NCBI RefSeq assembly: GCF_010994275.1
Contig: NZ_WMCD01000001.1
Coordinates: 124,001-188,000, forward strand
From: Cyclobacterium jeungdonense
GTDB lineage: Bacteria; Bacteroidota; Bacteroidia; Cytophagales; Cyclobacteriaceae
Reading direction: 5' to 3'
Length of the DNA: 64,000 bases
This document shows positions 1 to 8,293 of this stretch, one piece after another. The notes under the pieces are model-generated. The model made no database searches, was not told where the DNA came from, and saw nothing but the letters and a program-made list of their open reading frames with translations. Both the position numbers and the translations under genes were made by a program. How positions within the stretch are numbered: position 1 is the first letter of the stretch; each line of letters begins with the position of its first letter.

Positions 1-633
1 AGCTGCATAAGGTGTGATTTCTTCTACCGATTCAGGGCTGTTGAAATTTCCCAGGGCCTCGATGAAGCTGGCTTTTTTGTCATCCGCTTCGGTAGCACCC
101 AAAGCCAGGATTAAGGCTCTTTCGGCAGATTCCGATCCGATGTTGGCCATAACTCGAGCGGCTGTCCCTGAAAGCCGATCGTCTTGCAAATAAGCTTCTA
201 CATAGGGTACGGCATCTTCCTTCCCAATCCATTTTAATTGGGTTAACAAGAAATTCTTTGCTTCCGGGTTTTCCACCTGATCAAGTGCTTTTCCATAGGC
301 CTGAACAGCCATGCGCGCCAGGTTTTCGCGAGAAGGGTGGCTGGCATAAAAAGCAAAACCTGCCAGTGCATATTCCAGTTGTTCATTTGCGGCTCCCGGT
401 TTTAGCATTAATGCCATTTGGGTAATACCAGTTTGTCCCAGGTCCTCCATCTGGTTCATGGCGTTTTGCAAAGCCTGAGCATCAGCCGCAGGAAAGCGGT
501 TGAGCAGGTCGGCAATCTTGGTAGCGGTCGTCCGCCCCTCATCGAGTTGGTTTTGTGCCTGGCTGTAAAACACCTGTCCAATTGCCAGGCACAGCACCAA
601 TGCTACTTTAAGTAATGAATATCTTTGCATCAT
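1..633 (-). CDS. Secreted HEAT-repeat-like protein (3' end beyond window)
   Basis: The minus-strand frame is open from two adjacent ATG codons at 633 and 630 to the window edge, so the C-terminus is missing (211 codons visible). It starts MMQRYSLLKVALVLC and has a hydrophobic signal peptide ending near SQAQ. The rest is alpha-helical with repeating patterns such as ALAGFAFYAS and ARVMANIGSESAERALI, as in HEAT/armadillo-like repeat proteins that act as binding scaffolds; no catalytic motif is visible. It lies 29 bp downstream of the Gfo/Idh/MocA gene on the same strand, so the two are probably one operon. The repeat assignment is from pattern only; the ligand is unknown. Confidence 0.7.
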   Translation of the reverse strand, partial: MMQRYSLLKVALVLCLAIGQVFYSQAQNQLDEGRTTATKIADLLNRFPAADAQALQNAMNQMEDLGQTGITQMALMLKPGAANEQLEYALAGFAFYASHPSRENLARMAVQAYGKALDQVENPEAKNFLLTQLKWIGKEDAVPYVEAYLQDDRLSGTAARVMANIGSESAERALILALGATEADDKKASFIEALGNFNSPESVEEITPYAA

Positions 634-662
634 TCTAATTATTCCTTTAAAATTAGTTGGAT

Positions 663-1928
663 CTAAATGGTATATGGGGCCCGCATGGGTTGGTCAACGA
701 GCCGATTGGCACCTTCATCGTTGATAAACTCTTGTTTTACAGGGTCAAATTCCAGGTCTCTACCCAGACGAAGGGCTACCAGTCCCATGTTGACCAGCGT
801 GCAGGAACGATGTCCGTTTTGTTCGTTGAGGGCAAATTTCTTTCGGTTTTTTACGGCATCTACAAAGTCCGTTACCTGTGGTGCCGGATCGGGGAATTGG
901 GCCAGTTTACGCTCCATATTGGGAATGTCTGACTTGAATCCCCGATAGAGCTTTCCTTCCGGCCCCTCTATGTAGGGGGCTTCTGTGGTGCCTTCCCCGT
1001 CCAGAATTATTTGACACCCATCGTCATACGTATAGGTTATTTTTCGCCAGGTGCCGACCGCATCCGGGTGCTGCTGTGGCGCATCAATCTCAACCTTCAC
1101 TGGATTGGTTTGGTCTTTTCCCAGAAAATACTGAATAGGGTCCATGTAATGCTGCCCCATGTCTCCCAATCCACCTCCGTCATAATCCCAGTAGCCTCTA
1201 AAGGTGCCGTGGGTGCGGTGTTCGTGATAGGGTTTGAAGGGTGCGGGTCCCAACCAGCGCTCGTAGTCCAGTTCCTGGGGGACAGGCATGGTGTCCAGAC
1301 CGGTTCGGCCTACCCAGTAAAATTTCCAATCAAATCCGGTCAGTTTTCCAACAGTAACCTTCAGCGGCCAGCCTAGCATGCCGGAATCAACCAGTTTTTT
1401 TATGTTCTTCACCTCCGTATTCATGCCATAAAAATTTGCATCGAAACGAAACCAGGTATTCAATCGGAAGATATTACCGTGTTGTTTTACAGCTTCCACC
1501 ACTTTTTTCCCTTCGCCTATAGTCCGGGTCATTGGTTTTTCACACCAGATATCCTTTCCCTCCCGGGCGGCATCCACGGACATGATTCCGTGCCAATGTG
1601 GGGGTGTGGCGATGTGAACGATGTCTACTTCCGGTAGCTGAATCAGTTCCCTGTAATCAGAAAAGGTCTTGACTCCCTGACCAAGGGTTTCCTGGGCAAT
1701 GCCGATATGGCGCGTATCCACATCGCAAATGGCCACGGTCTTGGTTCCGGCATATTTGAAATGCCCTCTTCCCATGCCGCCAACACCGATAACTCCTTTG
1801 GTAAGGTGATCACTAGGTGCAAGGTAACCTTTTCCTAATACGTGTCGGGGAACAATGCTGATGCCTCCCAAGGCCAGAAGGCTTCCCTTCAGAAAACCTC
1901 TTCTGGATTTTTTTGAATTATTGCTCAT
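663..1928 (-). CDS. Tat-exported Gfo/Idh/MocA-family oxidoreductase
   Basis: 421 residues from the ATG at 1928. The frame stays open upstream to 2210, but that stretch is low-complexity and precedes an obvious export signal. The N-terminus carries a twin-arginine signal (SRRGFLKGS, then a hydrophobic stretch), so the folded enzyme is probably moved to the periplasm with its cofactor bound. The Rossmann fold follows (GVIGVGGMGRGHF), then the family motif WCEKPMTRT with the conserved EKP lysine, and a C-terminal alpha/beta domain containing YWDYDGGGLGDMGQHYMD. The family performs NAD(P)-dependent oxidation or reduction of sugars or sugar-like substrates; the substrate here cannot be told. It probably heads an operon with the HEAT-like gene downstream. 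Confidence 0.88.
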   Translation of the reverse strand: MSNNSKKSRRGFLKGSLLALGGISIVPRHVLGKGYLAPSDHLTKGVIGVGGMGRGHFKYAGTKTVAICDVDTRHIGIAQETLGQGVKTFSDYRELIQLPEVDIVHIATPPHWHGIMSVDAAREGKDIWCEKPMTRTIGEGKKVVEAVKQHGNIFRLNTWFRFDANFYGMNTEVKNIKKLVDSGMLGWPLKVTVGKLTGFDWKFYWVGRTGLDTMPVPQELDYERWLGPAPFKPYHEHRTHGTFRGYWDYDGGGLGDMGQHYMDPIQYFLGKDQTNPVKVEIDAPQQHPDAVGTWRKITYTYDDGCQIILDGEGTTEAPYIEGPEGKLYRGFKSDIPNMERKLAQFPDPAPQVTDFVDAVKNRKKFALNEQNGHRSCTLVNMGLVALRLGRDLEFDPVKQEFINDEGANRLVDQPMRAPYTI

Positions 1929-2098
1929 ATTTCTACAAAATTTTTCTAAACTATTGGTACGTGAATATATTTCCTTGCGAAAGGATAAACAAATAAAATG
2001 GGACTTCAGGTAAAATTTTGCTGTGAATAAAACAATTTCAGGCTTTTTGGAATGATTTTGGTTCGGATATATATAAGAGAAACCAAAATAATCAAACC

Positions 2099-2320
2099 AT
2101 GAAGACGAAAAAAAACCAGGATTCACAGTCCGAAAATTTTGAAGACAACAGCTTTGACGAAGCACAGGAAGAAGCGAGCGATGGAAAAGGTCCCAAATCC
2201 GCCGATTCAACCAAAACTAAAAAGTCAGAAAAAAAAGCCAAAGATGAGTTGATGCGAGCTAAAGAAGCTGACAAGGAGTGGAGCAGTGAAAGCGACCGGT
2301 TCCGAAGAGATAATGCCTAA
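2099..2320 (+). CDS. Small highly charged hypothetical protein
   Basis: 73 residues, almost entirely Lys, Glu, Asp, Ser and Asn (for example KTKKSEKKAKDELMR). There is no signal peptide, membrane segment or recognised domain, and it is probably intrinsically disordered. It is followed after 12 bases by a second small charged protein on the same strand, so they are likely co-transcribed. It starts with ATG and ends in TAA, and its composition fits a real small protein rather than a random frame. I do not recognise the family; a stress or nucleic-acid-associated role is only a guess from composition and neighbour. Confidence 0.55.
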   Translation: MKTKKNQDSQSENFEDNSFDEAQEEASDGKGPKSADSTKTKKSEKKAKDELMRAKEADKEWSSESDRFRRDNA

Positions 2321-2332
2321 AATAAAAAAGTG

Positions 2333-2587
2333 ATGCCTAAAGAAAAACGCCCTCGAATAAAAAACGAAGACCAGTACGAAGCATTACGAGATCAAGGTTA
2401 TAGCAAAGAAAAGTCCGCAAGGATTGCTAATACGCCGGATCAGGTAGCGTCCAAGAAAGGCGGGAAGGCTCCTGCCTATGAAGAATGGACAGTTAAGGAA
2501 TTGTATGAAAAAGCCCGCGAAATAGGACTGTCTGGCATTAGTAAACTCCGCAAAAAGGAGTTAATAGAAAGGTTGAGGAATCACTAA
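2333..2587 (+). CDS. Small DUF7218-like protein with Rho-N/SAP-type C-terminus
   Basis: 84 residues from the ATG at 2333 (a GTG one codon earlier is less likely). The N-terminal half, with YEALRDQGYSKEKSARIANT, matches the short bacterial protein family in which a 'YxxLRxxGxSKExAARIAN' motif recurs. The C-terminal half, WTVKELYEKAREIGLSG then SKLRKKELIERLR, is a Rho N-terminal/SAP-like helix-extended-helix, a fold that binds nucleic acid. A DNA- or RNA-binding stress protein is therefore plausible. It follows the charged 73-residue protein closely. The domain reading comes from motif memory, not from a search. Confidence 0.7.
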   Translation: MPKEKRPRIKNEDQYEALRDQGYSKEKSARIANTPDQVASKKGGKAPAYEEWTVKELYEKAREIGLSGISKLRKKELIERLRNH

Positions 2588-2595
2588 TCATAACG

Positions 2596-2838
2596 TTACT
2601 GCTGATTATCTTCTTCCTCTTTCCTTTTCTTCATGGCTTTTCTCCAAAAAAAATAGCCAATAATGACCAGAATCGGAAGAATAATAAAGATAACCAGATT
2701 ACTGGTATCGCTAAGGTCTACCGGACCCCGGGGTTTGGGAATGCCCGGTTGCATCTGAGCATACGACTGCAGACCAGCTATAAATGAAAGTAGAGTTGCA
2801 AAAAAGCTGAATTTTAGAAATTTTGGTGAACGTTTCAT
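2596..2838 (-). CDS. Small membrane protein with signal peptide
   Basis: 80 residues from ATG 2838, chosen because MKRSPKF is followed at once by a hydrophobic signal segment ending at SYAQ; an earlier in-frame start would add eight unlikely residues. After a Pro/Gly-rich stretch (PGIPKPRGPVDL) comes one transmembrane helix (LVIFIILPILVIIGYFF) and a very basic-acidic tail ending EEEDNQQ. This layout is a common type of small Bacteroidota inner-membrane protein of unknown function. It converges on the gene at 2333-2587 with an 8-base gap. Confidence 0.65.
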   Translation of the reverse strand: MKRSPKFLKFSFFATLLSFIAGLQSYAQMQPGIPKPRGPVDLSDTSNLVIFIILPILVIIGYFFWRKAMKKRKEEEDNQQ

Positions 2839-2996
2839 AGGTTTGGAAGGTACAAATAACAAGCCAAAGCCAGTAAAAGGGAAAGCAATTTAGCTTCTTG
2901 AGAGGCCAGCCGGGTAATTCTTTCGATTTCTTTTTTTCCTAAAACTGCTTGCTACGATCGATCTTTTAAAGCCAAGTGGTAGGGTAAGGAATCCGA

Positions 2997-4565
2997 CTAA
3001 CAACTTTTATAAAATTGCCCTTTTCCCAATTTACGTTCGATTTCTTTTGCCGTTTTGGTGATGGACAGTCCACCAAGATTGGTGCATCTCAGGGTATTCG
3101 GGATGCTTTTGCCTACTTCATACATGGTTTCGATCACCTCGTCCAGAGGGATAAGGTGATCGTAATCAGCAAGGGCCATATTGGCGCAAGAAAGTGCGTT
3201 TGAGGCAGCCATTACGTTTTTGTTAAGACAAGGAGCTTCTACTCTGTTGCCTATCGGGTCACAAATCATGCCCAGTGAACTTTGCAAAGCCATGGAGGCA
3301 GCAGAAATGCTTTGGGTAAGGGAGCCTCCTGCCAAATAAACCAATGCTGCCGCTCCCATGGATGAGCCTGAACCGCATTCGGCCTGACAGCCACCTACCT
3401 CGGCTGCAAAAGTGGAATGGGCAGCAATAAAAACGCCGATCAGGCCAGCGATCAGCAAGGCTTTCACGGTTTCCTCTTCCGATAAACCCAAGGCATCTGA
3501 AAGACCTAACACAGCTCCCGGCATGGCTCCGCAGGATCCGGCTGTTGGCGCAGCCACGATTACTCCCATGGAGCTCTTTACCTCCATGATGGCGGACACA
3601 TACATAATGATACGGTTGAGCACGTCCCCGTCCACTAGTTTTTTGCTTTCCATCAACGATTTGAACTTTACAGATTGGGGACCAAGAATCCGGTCCTGGT
3701 AGCTGGTTCCTTTGATGCCAGTGCTGACAGCATCTTTGAGAATTTTACGAATGGTATCCATTTTGGCCAATACCTCGGCTTCCGAAATGTTTCCCCGGAT
3801 ACTTTCATACCGAACAGCCAATTCCCATAGTGATAGCCCTTTGTCTTTATTATAAGCCAGCATTTCCTCGCAAGTTATAAAAGGGACTTTTTGATTTTTA
3901 GCGGTCAGCACGGGCAATACGGGACGGATCTGTTTAATAGTTGAAACTACCTCCATCTGTTCCAGTTCCTGAATGAGTGCCGCATCTGGAAACTGTTGTG
4001 CTTTAATTTCGATATAGGGCTGGTCTCCAGACCGCAATTCGAGGCTATCGTAGTTCAGTTCATGTTGCAGGTAGTCTAAAACGCTTCCAGGCTCATTTGT
4101 ATAAATTAAAGTCAGAAAGCAATCACCCGCAAAGGATATGACTGCCTGGTCGATTTCGATCACTTCTATCATTCCTCCCCCAGTGGAAATGGCCGTGAGT
4201 TGATGTGTCTCCCAGGGGTTGGTTAAGGTGATTTTGTAGGTATTTGGGTGGTCAGCCTGAATGTCTCGGATGTTAATCTTAACCTGGATGCCGGCTGCTC
4301 CCAGGTGTTGTTCAGCTCGAACCAGGCGTTCGTCGAAGGCTTCCCAACCCAAAAATCCACCGAACAACCCCATATCCGATCCCTGTTCTTTATGCGTAGT
4401 TGCCAGAGAACCCGCTGGATCAAAATCGATTTCAATGGATGAAATACTTCCTTTCATCAGGTCATGGCATATCCGGCCAATTCGAAGCGAAGCGGCACAA
4501 TGAGAACTCGAAGGGCCTCTCATGACAGGGCCTACTACATCATTAAAAATACTTGGGAAATTCAT
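2997..4565 (-). CDS. sdaA: L-serine dehydratase, iron-sulfur type, fused beta and alpha domains
   Basis: 522 residues; converts L-serine to pyruvate and ammonia in the cytoplasm. The N-terminal beta-type domain has the substrate-loop motif RGPSSSHCAAS near residue 16. The C-terminal catalytic alpha domain has TAGSCGAMPG, ICDPIGN and EAPCLNKN. Cys345, Cys435 and Cys446 fit the three ligands of the oxygen-sensitive [4Fe-4S] cluster, the last two spaced by 11 as in the known family. Length matches single-chain enzymes. It is transcribed away from the AraC regulator, with 177 bp between them. Pyruvate made here could feed the PEP synthase found at 30 kb, an inference only. Confidence 0.93.
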   Translation of the reverse strand: MNFPSIFNDVVGPVMRGPSSSHCAASLRIGRICHDLMKGSISSIEIDFDPAGSLATTHKEQGSDMGLFGGFLGWEAFDERLVRAEQHLGAAGIQVKINIRDIQADHPNTYKITLTNPWETHQLTAISTGGGMIEVIEIDQAVISFAGDCFLTLIYTNEPGSVLDYLQHELNYDSLELRSGDQPYIEIKAQQFPDAALIQELEQMEVVSTIKQIRPVLPVLTAKNQKVPFITCEEMLAYNKDKGLSLWELAVRYESIRGNISEAEVLAKMDTIRKILKDAVSTGIKGTSYQDRILGPQSVKFKSLMESKKLVDGDVLNRIIMYVSAIMEVKSSMGVIVAAPTAGSCGAMPGAVLGLSDALGLSEEETVKALLIAGLIGVFIAAHSTFAAEVGGCQAECGSGSSMGAAALVYLAGGSLTQSISAASMALQSSLGMICDPIGNRVEAPCLNKNVMAASNALSCANMALADYDHLIPLDEVIETMYEVGKSIPNTLRCTNLGGLSITKTAKEIERKLGKGQFYKSC

Positions 4566-4713
4566 CGTCTAAATCCTGTTGGTTATTAGTTAAATGTAAT
4601 GGATTTTAAGCGGGTACTATTTTCAAATATTAGCTTATGTGTGTACTATCTTAGCAATTTCATCTTTCTTTGTATGCTTTTTTGCTTTTTATCTGCAATT
4701 GATCTAAATTAAT

Positions 4714-4722
4714 GCATTCGGT
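4714..4722 (+). promoter_or_regulatory. GCATTCGGT motif upstream of the AraC gene (candidate operator half-site)
   Basis: The nine bases GCATTCGGT lie 20 bp before the AraC-family start codon, and the identical nine bases recur at 5688-5696 upstream of the dipeptidyl peptidase gene. Sharing a motif between a regulator's own promoter and its neighbour's promoter suggests an autoregulatory binding site. Two occurrences are weak statistical evidence. Confidence 0.3.
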
Positions 4723-4742
4723 AACTACTTGTATCCTATTTC

Positions 4743-5618
4743 ATGCAACCGCTACATTTTAAAGTACCTCGATTAAAAGAAGAAACCATACGGGTGGAAT
4801 GTTGGGATTTGGATAATTTCTTTGAACCCATTCATTACCACGAAGAATTTCAAATAACCTTGATTTTGGAGGGAGAGGGATCATTGTTCGTTGCAGAAAG
4901 TGTCATTCCCTTTAAAAAGGGGGAGATATACCTATTTGGTAAAAATTTGCCTCATGTTTTCCGAAACAAAGATTTTTCCTTCGCAGGTAACAAGCATCAT
5001 AAGGCGAAAGCCATTTCGGTGTTTTTTAATCAGGATGTACTCAAAAATGCCCTATGCGATATACCAGAGGCGTATGCTATTCAGCGGTTGATCGATTTTT
5101 CCGTGTATGGGATTAAGATATCTACCATTGTACAGACGCGAATCAGTACGAAATTAACCCTGCTGCCGGAAAAAAATTCCTTCGAAAGGTTTTTAGGATT
5201 GCTAGATATACTGGAATCCATCTCTAAGGATAATAATTTAAATTTCATTTCCTCTTTGGGTATTCCTATTCACTCCGTTCAGGAGAATCTACCTAAAATT
5301 AACCTGGTGTTTGATTATGTCCGTAATAATTTCAGTGAAAAAATCAGTCTGAAGCAGGTGGCGGAAATGGTAAACATGTCTCCTACTGCTTTTTGCAGGT
5401 ATTTCAAATATAAAAGCCAAAAAACTTTTTCCAGGTTTTTGATTGAAGTAAGAATAGCTAATGCTTGCCGGATGCTTTATCAGGATGATTTCAATACCTC
5501 AGAATGTTGTTACAGTTCCGGGTACAATAATTTGTCCAATTTTCATAAGCATTTTAAAAGTGTCATGGGTATGACCCCCCTCGAGTATCGTAATAATGTC
5601 TTGAAAAAGGCAAACTAG
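4743..5618 (+). CDS. AraC-family transcriptional regulator with cupin sensor domain
   Basis: 291 residues. The N-terminal half is a cupin-like effector domain (HYHEEFQITLILEGEG, then GEIYLFGKNLPHVFRN). The C-terminal ~100 residues hold the two helix-turn-helix units of the AraC family (KISLKQVAEMVNMSPTAFCR and the signature around SSGYNNLSNFHKHFK...GMTPLEYRN). Regulators of this length and N-terminal type often sit beside proline or hydroxyproline degradation genes in Bacteroidota. Here the gene faces dipeptidyl peptidase IV, a DapA-like lyase and an Xaa-Pro aminopeptidase on the same strand, which it probably controls. The effector is not known. Confidence 0.92.
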   Translation: MQPLHFKVPRLKEETIRVECWDLDNFFEPIHYHEEFQITLILEGEGSLFVAESVIPFKKGEIYLFGKNLPHVFRNKDFSFAGNKHHKAKAISVFFNQDVLKNALCDIPEAYAIQRLIDFSVYGIKISTIVQTRISTKLTLLPEKNSFERFLGLLDILESISKDNNLNFISSLGIPIHSVQENLPKINLVFDYVRNNFSEKISLKQVAEMVNMSPTAFCRYFKYKSQKTFSRFLIEVRIANACRMLYQDDFNTSECCYSSGYNNLSNFHKHFKSVMGMTPLEYRNNVLKKAN

Positions 5619-5660
5619 CCGAAATTTTTTTTCAAGTAAAATATGCCAGTTACTGGGTAA

Positions 5661-5678
5661 ATTGAATCTAGACTCAAT
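5661..5678. promoter_or_regulatory. 18-bp near-perfect palindrome between AraC gene and DPP IV gene
   Basis: ATTGAATCTAGACTCAAT reads almost the same on the other strand, with a single mismatched pair. There is no T-run after it, so it is less likely a terminator than a protein-binding site or a remnant hairpin. Confidence 0.35.
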
Positions 5679-5689
5679 TATTTAGTAGC

Positions 5690-5703
5690 ATTCGGTGCCG
5701 AAT
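5690..5703. promoter_or_regulatory. ATTCGG-TG-CCGAAT inverted repeat (candidate operator)
   Basis: A perfect 6-bp inverted repeat with a 2-base centre. It overlaps the second copy of GCATTCGGT (5688-5696), the nine bases also found before the AraC gene. It lies about 160 bp before the DPP IV start. Binding by the AraC protein is inferred, not shown. Confidence 0.4.
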
Positions 5704-5802
5704 TTTAATTTTCGTTAAAATACCATAACCTTTGGATAAAATGATGGAATGGTAAATGTGTCCGAAGGCTCTATCTTTATGCCTGTAGTTAATGTAAATC
5801 CT

Positions 5803-5815
5803 TAAACCTGGTTTA
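5803..5815. promoter_or_regulatory. TAAACC-T-GGTTTA palindrome upstream of DPP IV
   Basis: A perfect 6-bp inverted repeat around one base, 48 bp before the DPP IV start codon, placed where an operator or a leader hairpin could act. Function is unknown. Confidence 0.3.
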
Positions 5816-5863
5816 GCAGGTCGGGTATAATGGTTTTGGCATAAATATTAGACGGATTATTTA

Positions 5864-8092
5864 ATGAAAAAGATTTATTTAGTTGTTTTTTATTTTTTCA
5901 CGGTTGCCGGTTCGGTTTTCTCCCAAACCCCACTTAGTCTGGAGGAAATTTACAAGAAAAATGCTTTTAATCAGAAGCGATTTGGGCCCATCCGCTGGAT
6001 GAAGGACTCGAAAAGTTATTCGAGTATCGAAAAAAACCTAACGTTGGACGGTCATGATATTGTCCGATATGAGGCAGTCTCGGGGGATCGATCCGTAATT
6101 ATTTCGGCAGAGGAGTTAATGCCAGCTGGTGTCAGGAAACCCCTAGAGGTCGTTGATTACCAGTGGTCGGAGGATAACAGTAAATTATTGCTATTCACCA
6201 ATACCCGAAAAGTTTGGAGGTATCATACCAGGGGAGATTACTGGGTACTGGACAGGGAAAATAAAGAATTGAAGCAACTCGGAAAGGGGCTCCCTACAGC
6301 TAGTCTGATGTTTGCTAAATTTTCGCCGGATGCCGCTAAAATTGCCTATGTAAGCGAACATAATATATTTGTTGAGTCTCTGGTCAGTGGAGAGATCACT
6401 CAGATTACGGAAGATGGAGGCGAAGATATCATTAATGGGACCTTTGATTGGGTATACGAAGAGGAACTGGGTTGTAGAGATGGTTTTCGATGGAGTCCTG
6501 ATGGTGAAAAAATTGCCTATTGGCGTTCCGACACTCGGGATATAGGTACATTTTACCTGATAAATAACATCGATTCTGTTTATTCTGAGCCGATTCCCTT
6601 GCCTTATCCAAAGGTTGGAGAGAAGCTTTCTTCAGTAAAAATTGGTGTTGTTTCTGCTGAGGGCGGGACTACCAAATGGTTTGCTATTCCTGGAGATCCG
6701 CAAAATAATTACCTGGCCAGGATGGATTTTATCCCGAACTCCCAGGAGGTATTGATTCAACAACTAAACCGGCCCCAAAACAGAAATACCGTCTGGATTG
6801 GTGATGCCAACACAATGGCTCTGACTAAAATCCTGGAGGAAAATGAGGAGACCTTTCTGGATATTCATGATAATTTGATCTGGCTGGACGAGCAACAATT
6901 TTTCACCTGGACCAGCGAAAGAGATGGTTGGCGTCACCTCTATAAAGTTTCCCGGAATGGAGATTCCATGACGCTGCTTACCCAGGGAGATTTCGATGTG
7001 GACAGGGTGAGCCATATAGATCCGGAGGGAGGGTATGTCTATTACATCGCCTCCCCTGAAAATTTTACCCAACGGTATTTGTACAGAAGTCCGATTAACA
7101 AAACAGGAAAGGCAGAAAGGATTACTCCAGTTGATATTCCAGGCCAACATGCTTACCAATTATCAGGGAATTCTCAGTTTGCCATCCATACCTACCACAA
7201 TGCCGTTACGCCTCCGACTATTTCCCTGGTTGAACTCCCCGGGCACAAGAAACTGCGTGTGTTGGAAGATAACGGGGAGTTAAAAGATAAGTACGATGAA
7301 TTGGGGCTCAGACCTAAAGAATTTATAAAAGTCGATATTGGGGAAGTTGCATTCGATGCATTTATGATTAAGCCCAGTGACTTTGACTCAACCAAAAAAT
7401 ACCCACTAATCATCTATGTTTACGGCGAGCCAGCAGGATCTACGGTGCAGGATGGCTGGATGAACGGGGATCTGTGGCACCAATACCTGGCGCAAATGGG
7501 ATACATCGTCATGAGTATCGACAACCGGGGAACTAAAACTCCCCGAGGCAGGGACTGGCGGAAATCCATCTATGGACAAATAGGTATTCTGGCCTCCAGG
7601 GACCAATATGCAGCTGCCCAGAAAATTCTTTCAACCTATGATTTTATCGATGCATCCCGCATTGGCATATGGGGCTGGAGTGGGGGAGGTCAAATGACTT
7701 TAAATTGTCTCTTCCGGTACCCTGGTTTTTATAAAACCGGTATTGCCGTTTCTTTTGTTTCGGACCAGCGACTTTACGATGCCACCTATCAGGAAAGGTA
7801 CATGGGATTGCTGGAAGACAACCCGACCGGATATTTCGAGGGCTCGCCCATCAACCATGCTGAAAACCTGGAAGGGAACTTGCTGATCATGCATGGAACA
7901 GCCGATGATAACGTGCATTACCAAAGTTTTGAGATGCTCGCAGACCGGTTAATTAAGTATAACAAACTGTTTTCCATGATGGTATATCCCATGCGTGCTC
8001 ATGGGATCAATGAAAGGGAGAATACATCACTCCATCTGCGAAGGACAATGAAAAATTTCTGGTTGGAAAATTTAGCTCCTGGTGGAAGATAA
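5864..8092 (+). CDS. Secreted dipeptidyl peptidase IV (S9B family)
   Basis: 742 residues with a signal peptide (hydrophobic stretch to about residue 21, ending VFSQ). The beta-propeller domain carries the double-Glu anchor in WVYEEELG (residues 199-201), which binds the substrate's free amino end. The C-terminal alpha/beta hydrolase has nucleophile Ser606 in GWSGGG, Asp681 in GTADDNVH and His713 in RAHGI. The enzyme removes X-Pro (or X-Ala) dipeptides from peptide N-termini outside the cytoplasm. It is the first enzyme of the locus after the AraC gene. With the Xaa-Pro aminopeptidase downstream it would strip proline from peptides such as collagen fragments. Length and all triad residues are normal. 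Confidence 0.95.
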   Translation: MKKIYLVVFYFFTVAGSVFSQTPLSLEEIYKKNAFNQKRFGPIRWMKDSKSYSSIEKNLTLDGHDIVRYEAVSGDRSVIISAEELMPAGVRKPLEVVDYQWSEDNSKLLLFTNTRKVWRYHTRGDYWVLDRENKELKQLGKGLPTASLMFAKFSPDAAKIAYVSEHNIFVESLVSGEITQITEDGGEDIINGTFDWVYEEELGCRDGFRWSPDGEKIAYWRSDTRDIGTFYLINNIDSVYSEPIPLPYPKVGEKLSSVKIGVVSAEGGTTKWFAIPGDPQNNYLARMDFIPNSQEVLIQQLNRPQNRNTVWIGDANTMALTKILEENEETFLDIHDNLIWLDEQQFFTWTSERDGWRHLYKVSRNGDSMTLLTQGDFDVDRVSHIDPEGGYVYYIASPENFTQRYLYRSPINKTGKAERITPVDIPGQHAYQLSGNSQFAIHTYHNAVTPPTISLVELPGHKKLRVLEDNGELKDKYDELGLRPKEFIKVDIGEVAFDAFMIKPSDFDSTKKYPLIIYVYGEPAGSTVQDGWMNGDLWHQYLAQMGYIVMSIDNRGTKTPRGRDWRKSIYGQIGILASRDQYAAAQKILSTYDFIDASRIGIWGWSGGGQMTLNCLFRYPGFYKTGIAVSFVSDQRLYDATYQERYMGLLEDNPTGYFEGSPINHAENLEGNLLIMHGTADDNVHYQSFEMLADRLIKYNKLFSMMVYPMRAHGINERENTSLHLRRTMKNFWLENLAPGGR

Positions 8093-8134
8093 GAAGTAGC
8101 CTAAGAAATGGTAAACCCTGTTTTTTTTAATAAT

Positions 8135-8249
8135 CAGAAATGGAGCATGAGGAGAACGTCACACAGAGGAATGATTATCGAACATGCGAGATTCTCCCGA
8201 TTCAGGATCGGGACAGGCTATCTGACCAATAAAAGAAAATTATAAACAG
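8135..8249 (+). repeat. Intergenic repeat unit, copy A (115 bp, intermediate length)
   Basis: Aligns with five other units in the window through GAGCATGAGGAGAACGTCAC, ATTATCGAACATGCGAGATTC and the end TTATAAACAG-ATG. It contains a perfect hairpin CCCGAT-TCAGG-ATCGGG at 8196-8212. The family's first ATG is CAG here, but an in-frame internal ATG at 8147 opens a 32-codon frame ending at the conserved TAA (8243-8245), followed by four bases (ACAG) and ATGAAA at 8250. That ATG starts a 15-codon frame (8250-8297) whose TGA overlaps the start of the DapA-like gene (ATGA at 8294). This copy is solitary and lies between the DPP IV gene and the DapA-like gene. Confidence 0.8.
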
Positions 8250-8293
8250 ATGAAAATGCCCAGTACTATATTGAAACACTTAATAACAAAGCT

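Noticed and set aside
663..948. Plus-strand frames inside the oxidoreductase gene
   Set aside because: Shadows of the minus-strand coding frame, as shown by its Rossmann and EKP motifs.
1929..2210. N-terminal extension of the Gfo/Idh/MocA gene
   Set aside because: The Tat signal begins at ATG 1928; the extension has no family features and contains a Phe/Ser-rich stretch typical of read-through of AT-rich intergenic DNA.
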